Source: Anoxybacillus pushchinoensis
GTDB taxonomy: Bacteria > Bacillota > Bacilli > Bacillales > Anoxybacillaceae
Length of the DNA stretch: 45,737 nt
Reading direction: 5' to 3'
Assembly: GCF_900111795.1 (NCBI RefSeq)
Contig: NZ_FOJQ01000019.1
Location: forward strand, 1-45,737
In this document: positions 27,528 through 35,628 of the stretch, piece after piece
How the letters are laid out: the number at the start of each line of letters is the position of its first letter
How positions within the stretch are numbered: the stretch's first letter is position 1
Position numbers and translations under genes: made by a program
The notes under the pieces: generated by a model
Told to the model about the DNA's origin: nothing
The model's input: the letters and a program-made list of their open reading frames with translations, nothing else
Database searches by the model: none

Positions 27528-27992
27528 ATGTTAGGGAAAAAGCGTAAAATTGGAAGGTTGATTTCGGACATATCCGTTGGTGAGAAACTTATGTTAACGG
27601 AGGCGATCGAAGATAAAGACTTGTTGTTATACTTAGGGCTTACGAACGATGCGAATCCGCTTTATATTCAACACGACTACGCATCACAAACGCCATTGAA
27701 GCGTCCAATCGTACCGGCGATCATGTTAACAGGATTGATTACATCAGCGATTTCAAAATATTTACCGGGACCAGGAAGCCATATTGTTTCCAAAACAATT
27801 GAATTTAAACGGCCGGTGTATCATTACGAACATGTTGAATTTTTATTTGAAGTGACATCTGTTGATGAAGAAAACAATGAAATTCATGTTTCAGTTCAAG
27901 TTGTTAGAGATGGAGAAGAAGTATTGGTTGGAACATTGCGTGTCGTTCCACCATATCCGTTTATTGAAGAGAAAGCATTAGATAATTTTTAA
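27528..27992 (+). CDS. MaoC-like hotdog-fold protein
   Basis: A 154-residue single-hotdog protein of the MaoC/R-specific enoyl-CoA hydratase type. The hydratase-2 motif region reads LTNDANPLYIQHDYA (38-51). The catalytic aspartate (D41) and asparagine (N43) are kept, but the glycine before D is asparagine and the usual catalytic histidine position is Y46. H49 is nearby but out of register. Hydratase activity is therefore doubtful, and a binding or structural role is possible. ATG 27528 follows AAAGGGGGAAGAAGG. The gene lies between mdh and phoP, flanked by terminators, so it is monocistronic; Bacillus subtilis has nothing here. The substrate is unknown. Confidence 0.8.
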   Translation: MLGKKRKIGRLISDISVGEKLMLTEAIEDKDLLLYLGLTNDANPLYIQHDYASQTPLKRPIVPAIMLTGLITSAISKYLPGPGSHIVSKTIEFKRPVYHYEHVEFLFEVTSVDEENNEIHVSVQVVRDGEEVLVGTLRVVPPYPFIEEKALDNF

Positions 27993-28013
27993 AAAGGGGC
28001 GCTGCCTCTTTTT
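27991..28013 (+). terminator. Terminator after the MaoC-like gene
   Basis: AAAAAGGGGC (27991-28000) pairs with GCCTCTTTTT (28004-28013) over ten base pairs with one G-T and a three-base loop, ending in a T-run. The stop codon overlaps its first base. Confidence 0.65.
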
Positions 28014-28081
28014 TATTTTTATCTTTTAAAATAACTCGTTATAATAAAAATGTAACAAATTTACGTTGCTGGAGGATGGCT

Positions 28082-28798
28082 ATGTCAAAACGTGTGTTAG
28101 TTGTCGACGATGAGCAGTCGATCGTCACATTGTTAGAGTACAATTTAAAACAAGCGGGATTTACCGTATTGACAGCTTATGACGGGGAAGAGGGACTCAA
28201 TAAAGCATTAGCGGAGCGTCCGGATTTTATCATTCTCGATTTAATGTTACCGAAATTAGACGGCATTGAAGTATGTAAACAACTACGTCAACAAAAAGTA
28301 TTGACCCCGATTTTAATGTTGACGGCAAAAGATGATGAATTCGATAAAGTGCTCGGACTTGAATTAGGTGCTGACGATTATATGATAAAACCGTTTAGCC
28401 CACGTGAAGTCGTTGCGCGTGTAAAAGCGATTTTGCGGCGAACAGCGATCCATGGCCAAGAGGAAAAGCAAGAACATAGTGACGATTCGCTCGTTGTCGG
28501 ACAACTAAAAATATTCCCTGATCGCTATGAAGCGTATTTTGCAGAACATAGATTAGAACTTACTCCAAAGGAATTTGAATTGTTGGCATATTTAGCGAAA
28601 CATAAAGGGCGCGTGTTGACGCGTGATCAGTTATTAAGTGCAGTGTGGAACTATGATTTTGCTGGAGATACGCGCATTGTTGATGTGCATATTAGCCATT
28701 TGCGTGAGAAAATCGAACAGGATACGCGCAAGCCACTATACATTAAAACGATACGCGGACTAGGGTACAAACTAGAGGAGCCGAAAGCGGATGAATAA
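28082..28798 (+). CDS. phoP: Phosphate-response regulator PhoP
   Basis: A 238-residue OmpR-type response regulator controlling the phosphate-starvation regulon. The receiver domain (1-120) has the acidic pair DDEQS (9-13), the phospho-acceptor D53 in LDLMLPKLDG, and the LTAKDD lysine. The C-terminal winged helix (about 140-235) carries LTPKEFELLAYLAKHKGRVLTRDQLL. I chose ATG 28082, six bases after GGAGG; an earlier ATG (28076) abuts the ribosome site. It overlaps phoR by 8 nt. A TATAAT at 28040-28045 is a possible -10. The assignment rests on sequence type and the mdh-phoP-phoR-polA order. Confidence 0.93.
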   Translation: MSKRVLVVDDEQSIVTLLEYNLKQAGFTVLTAYDGEEGLNKALAERPDFIILDLMLPKLDGIEVCKQLRQQKVLTPILMLTAKDDEFDKVLGLELGADDYMIKPFSPREVVARVKAILRRTAIHGQEEKQEHSDDSLVVGQLKIFPDRYEAYFAEHRLELTPKEFELLAYLAKHKGRVLTRDQLLSAVWNYDFAGDTRIVDVHISHLREKIEQDTRKPLYIKTIRGLGYKLEEPKADE

Positions 28799-30554
28799 GT
28801 TTCGCTCCCGGTTATTGCTCGGGCTTATTTCGGTCATTTTATCCGTTTTATTTGGGCTCGGGTTGCTGCTAGGACAACTTTTCCAAAAGTTTTACTTAGA
28901 TGCTGTACATGATCGAATGGAGAAAGAGGCTAAGCTTTTAGCGTTATATATGGAAAACGAATCCCTTCACTCCTCGACGTTTGAACAACGATTGCGCGCC
29001 ATTAGCGATGTGTTGTCTGCTCGCATAACGATTGTCGATCATGATGGAATGGTGCTGCTCGATACAGACAACTACGTATCGATCGACGAAAAACGTCATA
29101 AAAAAATGATTCAAACGGTGTTAAAGCAAGAGAAACGATCAGTTGTTTTTGAAGAAGAACAAGATTTATATTATTACGCTGTTCCGTTTTGGCAAAAAAA
29201 TAAGCAAATTGGATATATTGTCATCAGCTTGCCTATGTATGCGATCGAGCGTGTCAATGAACAAATTTGGCTATTGCTTACGTTCAGTTTGAGCATCGCT
29301 TTTTTCATTATTCTTTTATTGGGAATTAAAATTACAAATCAATATACAAGACCGATTGAAGCTGCAACAAAAGTGGCGATGGAGCTTGCGCGCGGCAATT
29401 ATAAAGCGCGGACGTACGAAAGTCGGGAAGATGAGACGGGGATGCTTAGTCAGTCGTTAAACATTTTGGCGCGCAATTTGCAGGAGATGGTACGGATGCA
29501 AGAGATGCAACAAGACCGCTTGCGTGCCCTCATCGAAAATATGGGGAGCGGCTTAATTTTAATCGATCAGCGAGGCTACATTTCTCTCATGAATCGCGCG
29601 TATAAAGAAATGTTTCATGTTGATCCGTCTGACTACGTCCATCGCTTATATTATGAGGCGTTTCCGCATAAAGAAATCATTGAGCTTGTAGAAGAAATAT
29701 TTATGATGGAAATCAATGTCCGCAAACAATTGCTTCTTCCTGTTGATATTGAGCGAAAACATTTTGAAGTATACGGAACGCCCATTATTGGAACGAATGA
29801 TGAATGGAAAGGAATTATTGTTGTATTCCATGATATTACCGAGTTGAAAAAACTTGAGCAAATGCGGAAAGATTTCGTAGCAAACGTTTCGCACGAGTTA
29901 AAAACTCCGATTACGTCTATCAAAGGTTTTGCTGAAACGTTGTTAGATGGAGCGATGCATGATGCTCAAACGCTCGAATATTTTTTAACAATCATTTTGA
30001 AAGAAAGCGAGCGGTTGCAACATTTAATTCAAGACTTGCTAGATTTGTCGAAAATCGAACAACAAGGGTTCACGTTAAATGTATCTGTCGTTGATTTACA
30101 TGAAGTATTAAAAGAAGTTATTGTTATGCTAGAGGGGAAAGCGACCGATAAACAAATCGCGTTGGAATGGTCCTCGAATGCCCAACATTGTTACATGTAC
30201 GGCGATTTGCACCGATTAAAACAAATTTTTATTAATTTAATTAACAACGCGATTGCTTATACCCCAACTGGTGGACGTGTTACAGTTCATGTTGAGAAAG
30301 AGGACAAGCAGCTACATGTTCATGTGAGCGATACAGGGATAGGCATTGAACAGGAAGAAATTCCGCGCATTTTTGAGCGATTTTATCGTGTAGATAAAGC
30401 AAGAAGTCGCAATTCAGGAGGAACAGGTCTTGGTTTAGCTATCGTTAAACATTTAGTAGAAGCGCATCATGGAACAATTTCTGTAAAAAGTGAAGTTGGG
30501 GTAGGGACGACGTTTACCGTTCATTTTCGCGTCGATGCATGTGTGGACGAATGA
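28791..30554 (+). CDS. phoR: Phosphate sensor histidine kinase PhoR
   Basis: A 587-residue membrane sensor kinase. Transmembrane helices lie at about 9-31 and 159-179, enclosing an extracellular sensing domain. HAMP follows (about 182-235), then PAS (about 245-350). The phospho-acceptor HisKA segment has H368 in FVANVSHELKTPITSIKGF. The HATPase shows N box NLINNAIAY, G1 DTGIGI and G2 GGTGLGLAI. ATG 28791 lies eight bases inside phoP, so the pair is coupled. It phosphorylates PhoP when phosphate is limiting. The neighbourhood and architecture match Bacillus PhoR. Confidence 0.93.
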   Translation: MNKFRSRLLLGLISVILSVLFGLGLLLGQLFQKFYLDAVHDRMEKEAKLLALYMENESLHSSTFEQRLRAISDVLSARITIVDHDGMVLLDTDNYVSIDEKRHKKMIQTVLKQEKRSVVFEEEQDLYYYAVPFWQKNKQIGYIVISLPMYAIERVNEQIWLLLTFSLSIAFFIILLLGIKITNQYTRPIEAATKVAMELARGNYKARTYESREDETGMLSQSLNILARNLQEMVRMQEMQQDRLRALIENMGSGLILIDQRGYISLMNRAYKEMFHVDPSDYVHRLYYEAFPHKEIIELVEEIFMMEINVRKQLLLPVDIERKHFEVYGTPIIGTNDEWKGIIVVFHDITELKKLEQMRKDFVANVSHELKTPITSIKGFAETLLDGAMHDAQTLEYFLTIILKESERLQHLIQDLLDLSKIEQQGFTLNVSVVDLHEVLKEVIVMLEGKATDKQIALEWSSNAQHCYMYGDLHRLKQIFINLINNAIAYTPTGGRVTVHVEKEDKQLHVHVSDTGIGIEQEEIPRIFERFYRVDKARSRNSGGTGLGLAIVKHLVEAHHGTISVKSEVGVGTTFTVHFRVDACVDE

Positions 30555-30657
30555 TTTTTAACGATATATTTACAAACGGTTTACTATACATTAAAAAAAT
30601 GTTGATAACATAAGATGTGAAAACCCCTTCATCCAAGAAGCTGATTGTCTTGGAATA

Positions 30658-30690
30658 GGCGAGGACAATGAATGTTCTCGTCTTTTTTCT
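30658..30690 (+). terminator. Terminator after phoR
   Basis: GGCGAGGAC (30658-30666) pairs with GTTCTCGTC (30674-30682) over nine pairs with two G-T, followed by TTTTTTCT. A second hairpin, CCAAGA/TCTTGG (30633-30638 with 30648-30653), lies just upstream. Confidence 0.65.
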
Positions 30691-30748
30691 TTTTTGGCAA
30701 TGATCGTGGTAAAATAAGCGTAAGTGAATAAAGAGGAGGGTTTTCGGT

Positions 30749-33376
30749 TTGACAAACAAACTAGTGCTTATTGACGGCAACAGCATCGCTTATCGTGCTT
30801 TTTTTGCGTTGCCGCTCTTACATAACGATAAAGGCATTCATACAAATGCGATTTACGGTTTTACAATGATGTTAATGAAACTCATTGAAGAAGAAAAGCC
30901 AACGCATATGCTCGTTGCGTTTGACGCAGGGAAAACGACATTTCGTCATGAAGTATATACGGAATATAAAGGTGGAAGACAAAAAACGCCTCCAGAGTTA
31001 TCGGAACAGTTTCCGTTTTTACGTGAACTGCTCGCTGCATATAACATTCGCACGTATGAACTTGAAAATTACGAAGCGGACGATATTATCGGAACGTTAG
31101 CGACGCGGGCGGAAAAAGAAGGTTTTGACGTCATCATTATTTCAGGGGATCGCGATTTAACGCAATTAGTATCTGAGCGTATTCATGTGCATGTGACGAA
31201 AAAAGGAATAACGGATATGGAGCGATATACGCCAAAATATGTACTCGATAAATATGGATTAACACCGGCACAAATTGTGGACTTAAAAGGATTAATGGGA
31301 GATGCCTCAGATAATATTCCGGGAGTTCCTGGGGTTGGAGAAAAGACGGCGTTAAAATTATTAAAGGAGTACGGAACAGTTGAACATGTACTTGCATCGC
31401 TTGAACATATTTCAGGAAAAAAGCTAAAGGAGAATTTGCAAACATATCGTGAACAGGCGTTGTTAAGCAAACAGTTAGCAACGATTCATCGCGACGTTCC
31501 GTTAACGTTGTCGCTCGATGAACTAGCATGGCAATCATATGATGTTGAGCGCGTTGCTTCGTTATTTCAGGAGCTCGGCTTTACATCGCTTATGGATAAA
31601 ATTAGTCAACATGCGCATGAGAAAACGAACTTATCGGACGTCTCTTTTGTGACAGTTGAAGCGATTGAAGAGCACATGTTGACGAAGGAAAGCGCCCTTG
31701 TCGTCGAGGTGGTGGATGCGAACTATCATCGTGCACCTATTCTCGGTTTTGCACTCGCCAATAAGAACGGGTACTTTTTTATCCCGACAGACGTGGCGTT
31801 CGCTTCATCAGCATTTCAAACATGGCTTGAAGATGAGCAATGCAAAAAAAGTGTATTTGATGCGAAACGCGCCATTGTGGCACTGAAATGGCATGGCATT
31901 GACCTAAAAGGCGTTGATTTCGATTTATTGTTAGCTGCCTATTTGCTTAATCCGACGGATGCGAATGGGGATGTGGCGGCCATTGCAAAAATAAAGCAAT
32001 ATACAGATGTACAAAGCGACGAAGAAGTATATGGAAAAGGAGCGAAACAAGCTGTTCCATCGGTAAATGTATTAGCTGAACATCTCGTACGAAAGGCGAA
32101 AGCGATCGCTTCGTTGAAAGAAACATATATTCAAGAACTAAAGCGGAATGAACAATTTGAATTGCTTGTACATTTAGAATTACCGCTGACGTTCATTTTA
32201 GCACAAATGGAATTTTACGGTGTGAAAGTGGATGTTGATCGTTTGGAACAGATGGGAAAAGAGTTTACTGCCCAACTCGAACAAATTGAGCAACGCATTT
32301 ATGAACTTGCAGGAACAACGTTTAACATTAATTCTCCGAAACAACTAGGAACGATTTTATTTGAAAAACTTCAGTTGCCGATTGTGAAAAAAACGAAAAC
32401 AGGTTATTCTACCTCCGCTGACGTTCTAGAAAAGTTAGCGCCATACCATGAAATTATTGAGCAAATTTTACACTATCGTCAGCTCGGAAAATTACAATCC
32501 ACATATGTCGAAGGATTAATGAAAGTCGTCCGAAAAGATACAGGAAAAGTGCATACTATTTTTCAACAAGCGTTAACTCAAACAGGGCGTTTAAGTTCAA
32601 CGGAACCGAATTTACAAAACATCCCGATTCGCATTGAAGAAGGAAGAAAAATTCGCCAAGCGTTCGTTCCGTCTTTTGATGATTGGGTCATTTTTGCTGC
32701 TGATTACTCACAAATTGAGTTGCGTGTTCTAGCCCACATAGCTAATGATGACAATTTAATTGCAGCGTTTCATCAAGATTTGGACATTCATACGAAAACG
32801 GCGATGGACATTTTTCATGTGGCAGAAGATGAAGTGACTGCCCATATGCGCCGTCAAGCGAAAGCGGTTAATTTCGGCATCGTTTATGGAATTAGCGACT
32901 ATGGATTGTCACAAAATTTAGGTATTACACGTAAAGAAGCGGCTGAATTTATCGAACGCTATTTCCACAGTTATCCGGGTGTGAAAAAGTATATGGAAGA
33001 AATCGTGCAAGATGCGAAGCAAAAAGGATATGTGACGACGTTGCTTCACCGACGTCGCTATTTGCCGGATATTACGAGCAGCAATTTCAATGTTCGCAGT
33101 TTTGCCGAGCGGACAGCTATGAACACGCCAATTCAAGGTAGCGCTGCAGATATTATAAAGAAAGCAATGATTGATTTAGCCGAGCGGCTGCGGGAAGAAC
33201 GAATGCAAGCGCGCCTATTGTTGCAAGTGCATGACGAACTCATTTTGGAAGCGCCAAAAGAAGAAATTGAACGGTTGAAAAACATTGTTCCGGATGTGAT
33301 GGAACACGCCGTATCATTACGTGTTCCGTTAAAAGTCGATTATCATTTTGGACCGACATGGTATGATGCGAAGTAA
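30749..33376 (+). CDS. polA: DNA polymerase I
   Basis: An 875-residue Pol I for repair and primer replacement. The 5'-3' exonuclease domain (1-290) shows LIDGNSIAYRAFFA and GDASDNIPGVPGVGEKTA. The middle 3'-5' exonuclease-like domain lacks the acidic metal-binding residues: its first motif is LVVEVVDANYH, as in Geobacillus Pol I, which has no proofreading. The polymerase domain carries motif A DYSQIELRVLAHIA, motif B RRQAKAVNFGIVYG and motif C QVHDEL. TTG 30749 follows GAGGAGGG. mutM begins 17 nt after the stop, so a repair operon polA-mutM is likely. Confidence 0.96.
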   Translation: MTNKLVLIDGNSIAYRAFFALPLLHNDKGIHTNAIYGFTMMLMKLIEEEKPTHMLVAFDAGKTTFRHEVYTEYKGGRQKTPPELSEQFPFLRELLAAYNIRTYELENYEADDIIGTLATRAEKEGFDVIIISGDRDLTQLVSERIHVHVTKKGITDMERYTPKYVLDKYGLTPAQIVDLKGLMGDASDNIPGVPGVGEKTALKLLKEYGTVEHVLASLEHISGKKLKENLQTYREQALLSKQLATIHRDVPLTLSLDELAWQSYDVERVASLFQELGFTSLMDKISQHAHEKTNLSDVSFVTVEAIEEHMLTKESALVVEVVDANYHRAPILGFALANKNGYFFIPTDVAFASSAFQTWLEDEQCKKSVFDAKRAIVALKWHGIDLKGVDFDLLLAAYLLNPTDANGDVAAIAKIKQYTDVQSDEEVYGKGAKQAVPSVNVLAEHLVRKAKAIASLKETYIQELKRNEQFELLVHLELPLTFILAQMEFYGVKVDVDRLEQMGKEFTAQLEQIEQRIYELAGTTFNINSPKQLGTILFEKLQLPIVKKTKTGYSTSADVLEKLAPYHEIIEQILHYRQLGKLQSTYVEGLMKVVRKDTGKVHTIFQQALTQTGRLSSTEPNLQNIPIRIEEGRKIRQAFVPSFDDWVIFAADYSQIELRVLAHIANDDNLIAAFHQDLDIHTKTAMDIFHVAEDEVTAHMRRQAKAVNFGIVYGISDYGLSQNLGITRKEAAEFIERYFHSYPGVKKYMEEIVQDAKQKGYVTTLLHRRRYLPDITSSNFNVRSFAERTAMNTPIQGSAADIIKKAMIDLAERLREERMQARLLLQVHDELILEAPKEEIERLKNIVPDVMEHAVSLRVPLKVDYHFGPTWYDAK

Positions 33377-33393
33377 CGAAAGGGTGAGCGAGC

Positions 33394-34215
33394 ATGCCAG
33401 AATTACCTGAAGTGGAAACGGTACGACGTACGCTTTTGCCGCTCGTTGTAGGCAAGACGATTGAACAGGTGAAAGTGCATTGGAAAAAGATCGTTCAATA
33501 TCCCGATGTAGAGACGTTTTGTGAGCGTCTGCAAGAACAGACGATTCACGACATTCACCGCCGCGGCAAGTTCCTAATATTTCAGTTGGATGACGTCGTG
33601 CTTGTTTCACATTTGCGTATGGAAGGACGTTACATATATGAAGATGAACATGCGCCATTTGATCGACATACGCACATTTTTTTCACGTTTACCGATCGCA
33701 CGGAACTTCGTTATCGCGATGTGCGCAAATTTGGCACGATGCATTTATTCGATAAAGGGGACGAATGTCATGTCCCCCCTTTGTCCAACATCGGACGTGA
33801 GCCGTTAGACGAACAATTTACAGCATCATGGCTTACTGATCAGCTAAAGCGGACAAAACGAACGGTGAAGGCGACATTGCTTGATCAAACGGTAGTCGCA
33901 GGATTAGGAAACATTTACGTGGACGAGGTGTTATTTCGTTCATCTATTCACCCTGAACGTGTAGCTGCGACGTTAACTGTACAAGAATTTGAAGCATTGC
34001 ATAAAGCGATAATTGAGACGATGCGAGAAGCGATTGAAAAAGGGGGAAGTACAGTTCGGACGTATGTGAATACACAAGGAAAGTCGGGAACATTTCAAAA
34101 TGAATTATATGTGTACGGCCGCGCCAATATGCCGTGCCGCCGATGTGGCAACTTAATTATAAAAACGGTCGTCGCCAATCGCGGTACACATTATTGTGGA
34201 ACGTGTCAAAAATAG
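33394..34215 (+). CDS. mutM: Formamidopyrimidine-DNA glycosylase
   Basis: A 273-residue bifunctional glycosylase/AP lyase removing 8-oxoguanine and formamidopyrimidines. The catalytic N-terminus PELPEVETVRR is exposed after Met removal. K59 lies in HRRGKFL. The helix-two-turn-helix has GLGNIYVDEVLF. The C-terminal zinc finger is complete (C248, C251, C268, C271). ATG 33394 follows AAAGGGTGAG, 17 nt after polA, so it is probably co-transcribed. Read-through from here would enter ytaF, whose ribosome site lies in an inverted repeat. Confidence 0.97.
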   Translation: MPELPEVETVRRTLLPLVVGKTIEQVKVHWKKIVQYPDVETFCERLQEQTIHDIHRRGKFLIFQLDDVVLVSHLRMEGRYIYEDEHAPFDRHTHIFFTFTDRTELRYRDVRKFGTMHLFDKGDECHVPPLSNIGREPLDEQFTASWLTDQLKRTKRTVKATLLDQTVVAGLGNIYVDEVLFRSSIHPERVAATLTVQEFEALHKAIIETMREAIEKGGSTVRTYVNTQGKSGTFQNELYVYGRANMPCRRCGNLIIKTVVANRGTHYCGTCQK

Positions 34216-34220
34216 AAGAA

Positions 34221-34249
34221 GAACATTGCATAGGCTCCTTCCATATACT
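34221..34249 (+). promoter_or_regulatory. Predicted sigma-E promoter of ytaF
   Basis: GAACATT (34221-34227) matches six of seven bases of the sigma-E -35 consensus GMATATT. CATATACT (34242-34249) matches seven of eight of the -10 consensus CATACAMT. Spacing is 14 bases, normal for sigma-E. The start would be near 34256, downstream of the left arm of the ytaF inverted repeat. Confidence 0.5.
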
Positions 34250-34274
34250 ATGGTAGCTGTTTAAAGGAAGGAGC
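34234..34274 (+). promoter_or_regulatory. Inverted repeat that would hide the ytaF ribosome site
   Basis: GCTCCTTCC (34234-34242) is a perfect reverse complement of GGAAGGAGC (34266-34274), which contains the ytaF Shine-Dalgarno AAGGAG (34268-34273). The loop is 23 nt. The left arm ends on the C that begins the predicted sigma-E -10, so an mRNA from that promoter lacks it, while read-through mRNA from mutM would carry it. Confidence 0.6.
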
Positions 34275-34282
34275 GAGCGCAT

Positions 34283-34906
34283 ATGATTACATGGTCGTTA
34301 TTTTTGCTTGCTTTAGCTGTGAGCATCGACGGTTTGACTGTCGGCATTACGTATGGCATGCGGGGTGTACATATTCCGCTTCGTTCATTGCTCATTATTT
34401 CGCTTTGTTCATGTATGACTTTTTTAGTTGCGATGGGCATTGGGCGCATCATGTATGTGTTCTTTTCACCAACTGCTGCAAACGCCATTGGTGGAAGCAT
34501 ATTGATTTTATTAGGACTATGGATGATTATTCAATTTATGCTCAAACGAGATGAGAACGAAGAAAAGTTTATTATGAATATAGAAATTCGTTCGCTCGGC
34601 ATCGTCATTCAAATTTTACGAAAACCGACGATGGCCGATTTTGACCGATCAGGTACGATTACAGGGATGGAAGCGGTATTTTTAGGTGTAGCGTTATCAC
34701 TTGATGCGTTTGGCGCAGGGGTAAGTGCGGCGCTTTTAAACTATTCATTGACGTTTACTACGTTTCTCGTTTGTTTGCTTAGCTTCTGCTTTTTATTTAG
34801 TGGTTTGAAAATTGGAAAGTCGTTTGGAACATCTGTCTGGATGCAAAAATATTCGTTTTTACCTGGGATTATGCTCATTGTGCTCGGTATTTTTAAAATG
34901 AGATAA
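34283..34906 (+). CDS. ytaF: Sporulation membrane protein YtaF (MntP-like fold)
   Basis: A 207-residue polytopic membrane protein with two repeated halves. The first half has LFLLALAVSIDGLTVGITYG (about 6-25) and the second VFLGVALSLDAFGAGVSAAL. Each carries an aspartate in a helix, as in MntP-type cation exporters. About six transmembrane segments are visible, with a central soluble loop (about 88-125) that includes FDRSGTITG. ATG 34283 is nine bases after AAGGAG. YtaF is annotated as a sporulation protein in Bacillus; its transport substrate is unknown. Its expression seems to depend on an internal sigma-E-like promoter. Confidence 0.87.
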   Translation: MITWSLFLLALAVSIDGLTVGITYGMRGVHIPLRSLLIISLCSCMTFLVAMGIGRIMYVFFSPTAANAIGGSILILLGLWMIIQFMLKRDENEEKFIMNIEIRSLGIVIQILRKPTMADFDRSGTITGMEAVFLGVALSLDAFGAGVSAALLNYSLTFTTFLVCLLSFCFLFSGLKIGKSFGTSVWMQKYSFLPGIMLIVLGIFKMR

Positions 34907-34918
34907 GAGGTGACAGTC

Positions 34919-35521
34919 GTGTTAACGATTGGATTAACTGGGGGCATCGCGAGCGGAAAAAGTACGGTCGCAGCGATGTTCCGCGACTTACATATTCCTG
35001 TCATCGATGCAGATGAAATTGCTCACCGTGTCACAGCCATCGACGGTGAAGCGTATCAACTAATTGTTGAGACGTTTGGAAGCGACATTTTAGACTCAAA
35101 TGGTGCGATTGATCGACGTAAGCTTGGTGCGATCGTATTTCATGATGAACAAAAGCGAAAACAGTTAAATGCCATTGTTCATCCGCTCGTTCGGAAACAT
35201 ATGCTACAACAAAAAGAGCAATATGCAAAACAAGCGAAAAAAGCGGTCGTTCTTGATATCCCCCTTTTATTCGAAAGTAAATTAGAGCATCTCGTTGATC
35301 GCATTCTTGTCGTATATGTAGACGAACAAACGCAGCTGCGGCGTCTTTGTGAGCGCAACGGTTTTTCCGTTGAAGAAGCATGGGCGCGCATGAAAGCACA
35401 AATGCCACTTGAAGAAAAAAGAAAGAAAGCCGATGCAGTTATTGATAATAACGGAACGATAGAAGAAACGAAACGACAATTGCATGCATGTTTAATGCGT
35501 TGGGGTGTCCTAAAAAAATAG
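34919..35521 (+). CDS. coaE: Dephospho-CoA kinase
   Basis: A 200-residue P-loop kinase phosphorylating dephospho-CoA, the last step of coenzyme A synthesis. The Walker A is GLTGGIASGKST at the N-terminus. The substrate-binding IDADEIAHRV and the LDIPLLFES segment are present. I chose GTG 34919, six bases after GAGGTG; an earlier GTG at 34910 overlaps the ribosome site. It follows ytaF closely and may share its transcript, though a vegetative source such as mutM read-through is needed for this essential gene. It ends in a strong terminator overlapping the stop. Confidence 0.95.
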   Translation: MLTIGLTGGIASGKSTVAAMFRDLHIPVIDADEIAHRVTAIDGEAYQLIVETFGSDILDSNGAIDRRKLGAIVFHDEQKRKQLNAIVHPLVRKHMLQQKEQYAKQAKKAVVLDIPLLFESKLEHLVDRILVVYVDEQTQLRRLCERNGFSVEEAWARMKAQMPLEEKRKKADAVIDNNGTIEETKRQLHACLMRWGVLKK

Positions 35522-35534
35522 GATGCCCCTTTTT
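35502..35534 (+). terminator. Terminator after coaE
   Basis: GGGGTGTCCTA (35502-35512) pairs with TAGGATGCCCC (35519-35529) over 11 pairs including two G-T, six-A loop, followed by TTTTT. The coaE stop codon lies in the right arm. Confidence 0.78.
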
Positions 35535-35562
35535 CATTTTTTTATAGCATAAACACCTTAAA

Positions 35563-35607
35563 AATGTTATACTATTTTTGCGGATTACAGATAAAAAGTA
35601 TAACACA
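35563..35607 (+). promoter_or_regulatory. gapB promoter region with two inverted CcpN-like sites
   Basis: AATGTTATACT (35563-35573) and, on the other strand, TGTGTTATACT (35607 to 35597) match the CcpN recognition pattern TRTGHYATAYW at 10 of 11 and 11 of 11 positions. They share a perfect 9-bp inverted core. The first contains a likely -10, TATACT (35568-35573), so bound CcpN would cover the promoter. The consensus is quoted from memory; glycolytic repression of gapB by CcpN is established in Bacillus subtilis. Confidence 0.6.
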
Positions 35608-35628
35608 TATATTGAAAGGGGCTATATA

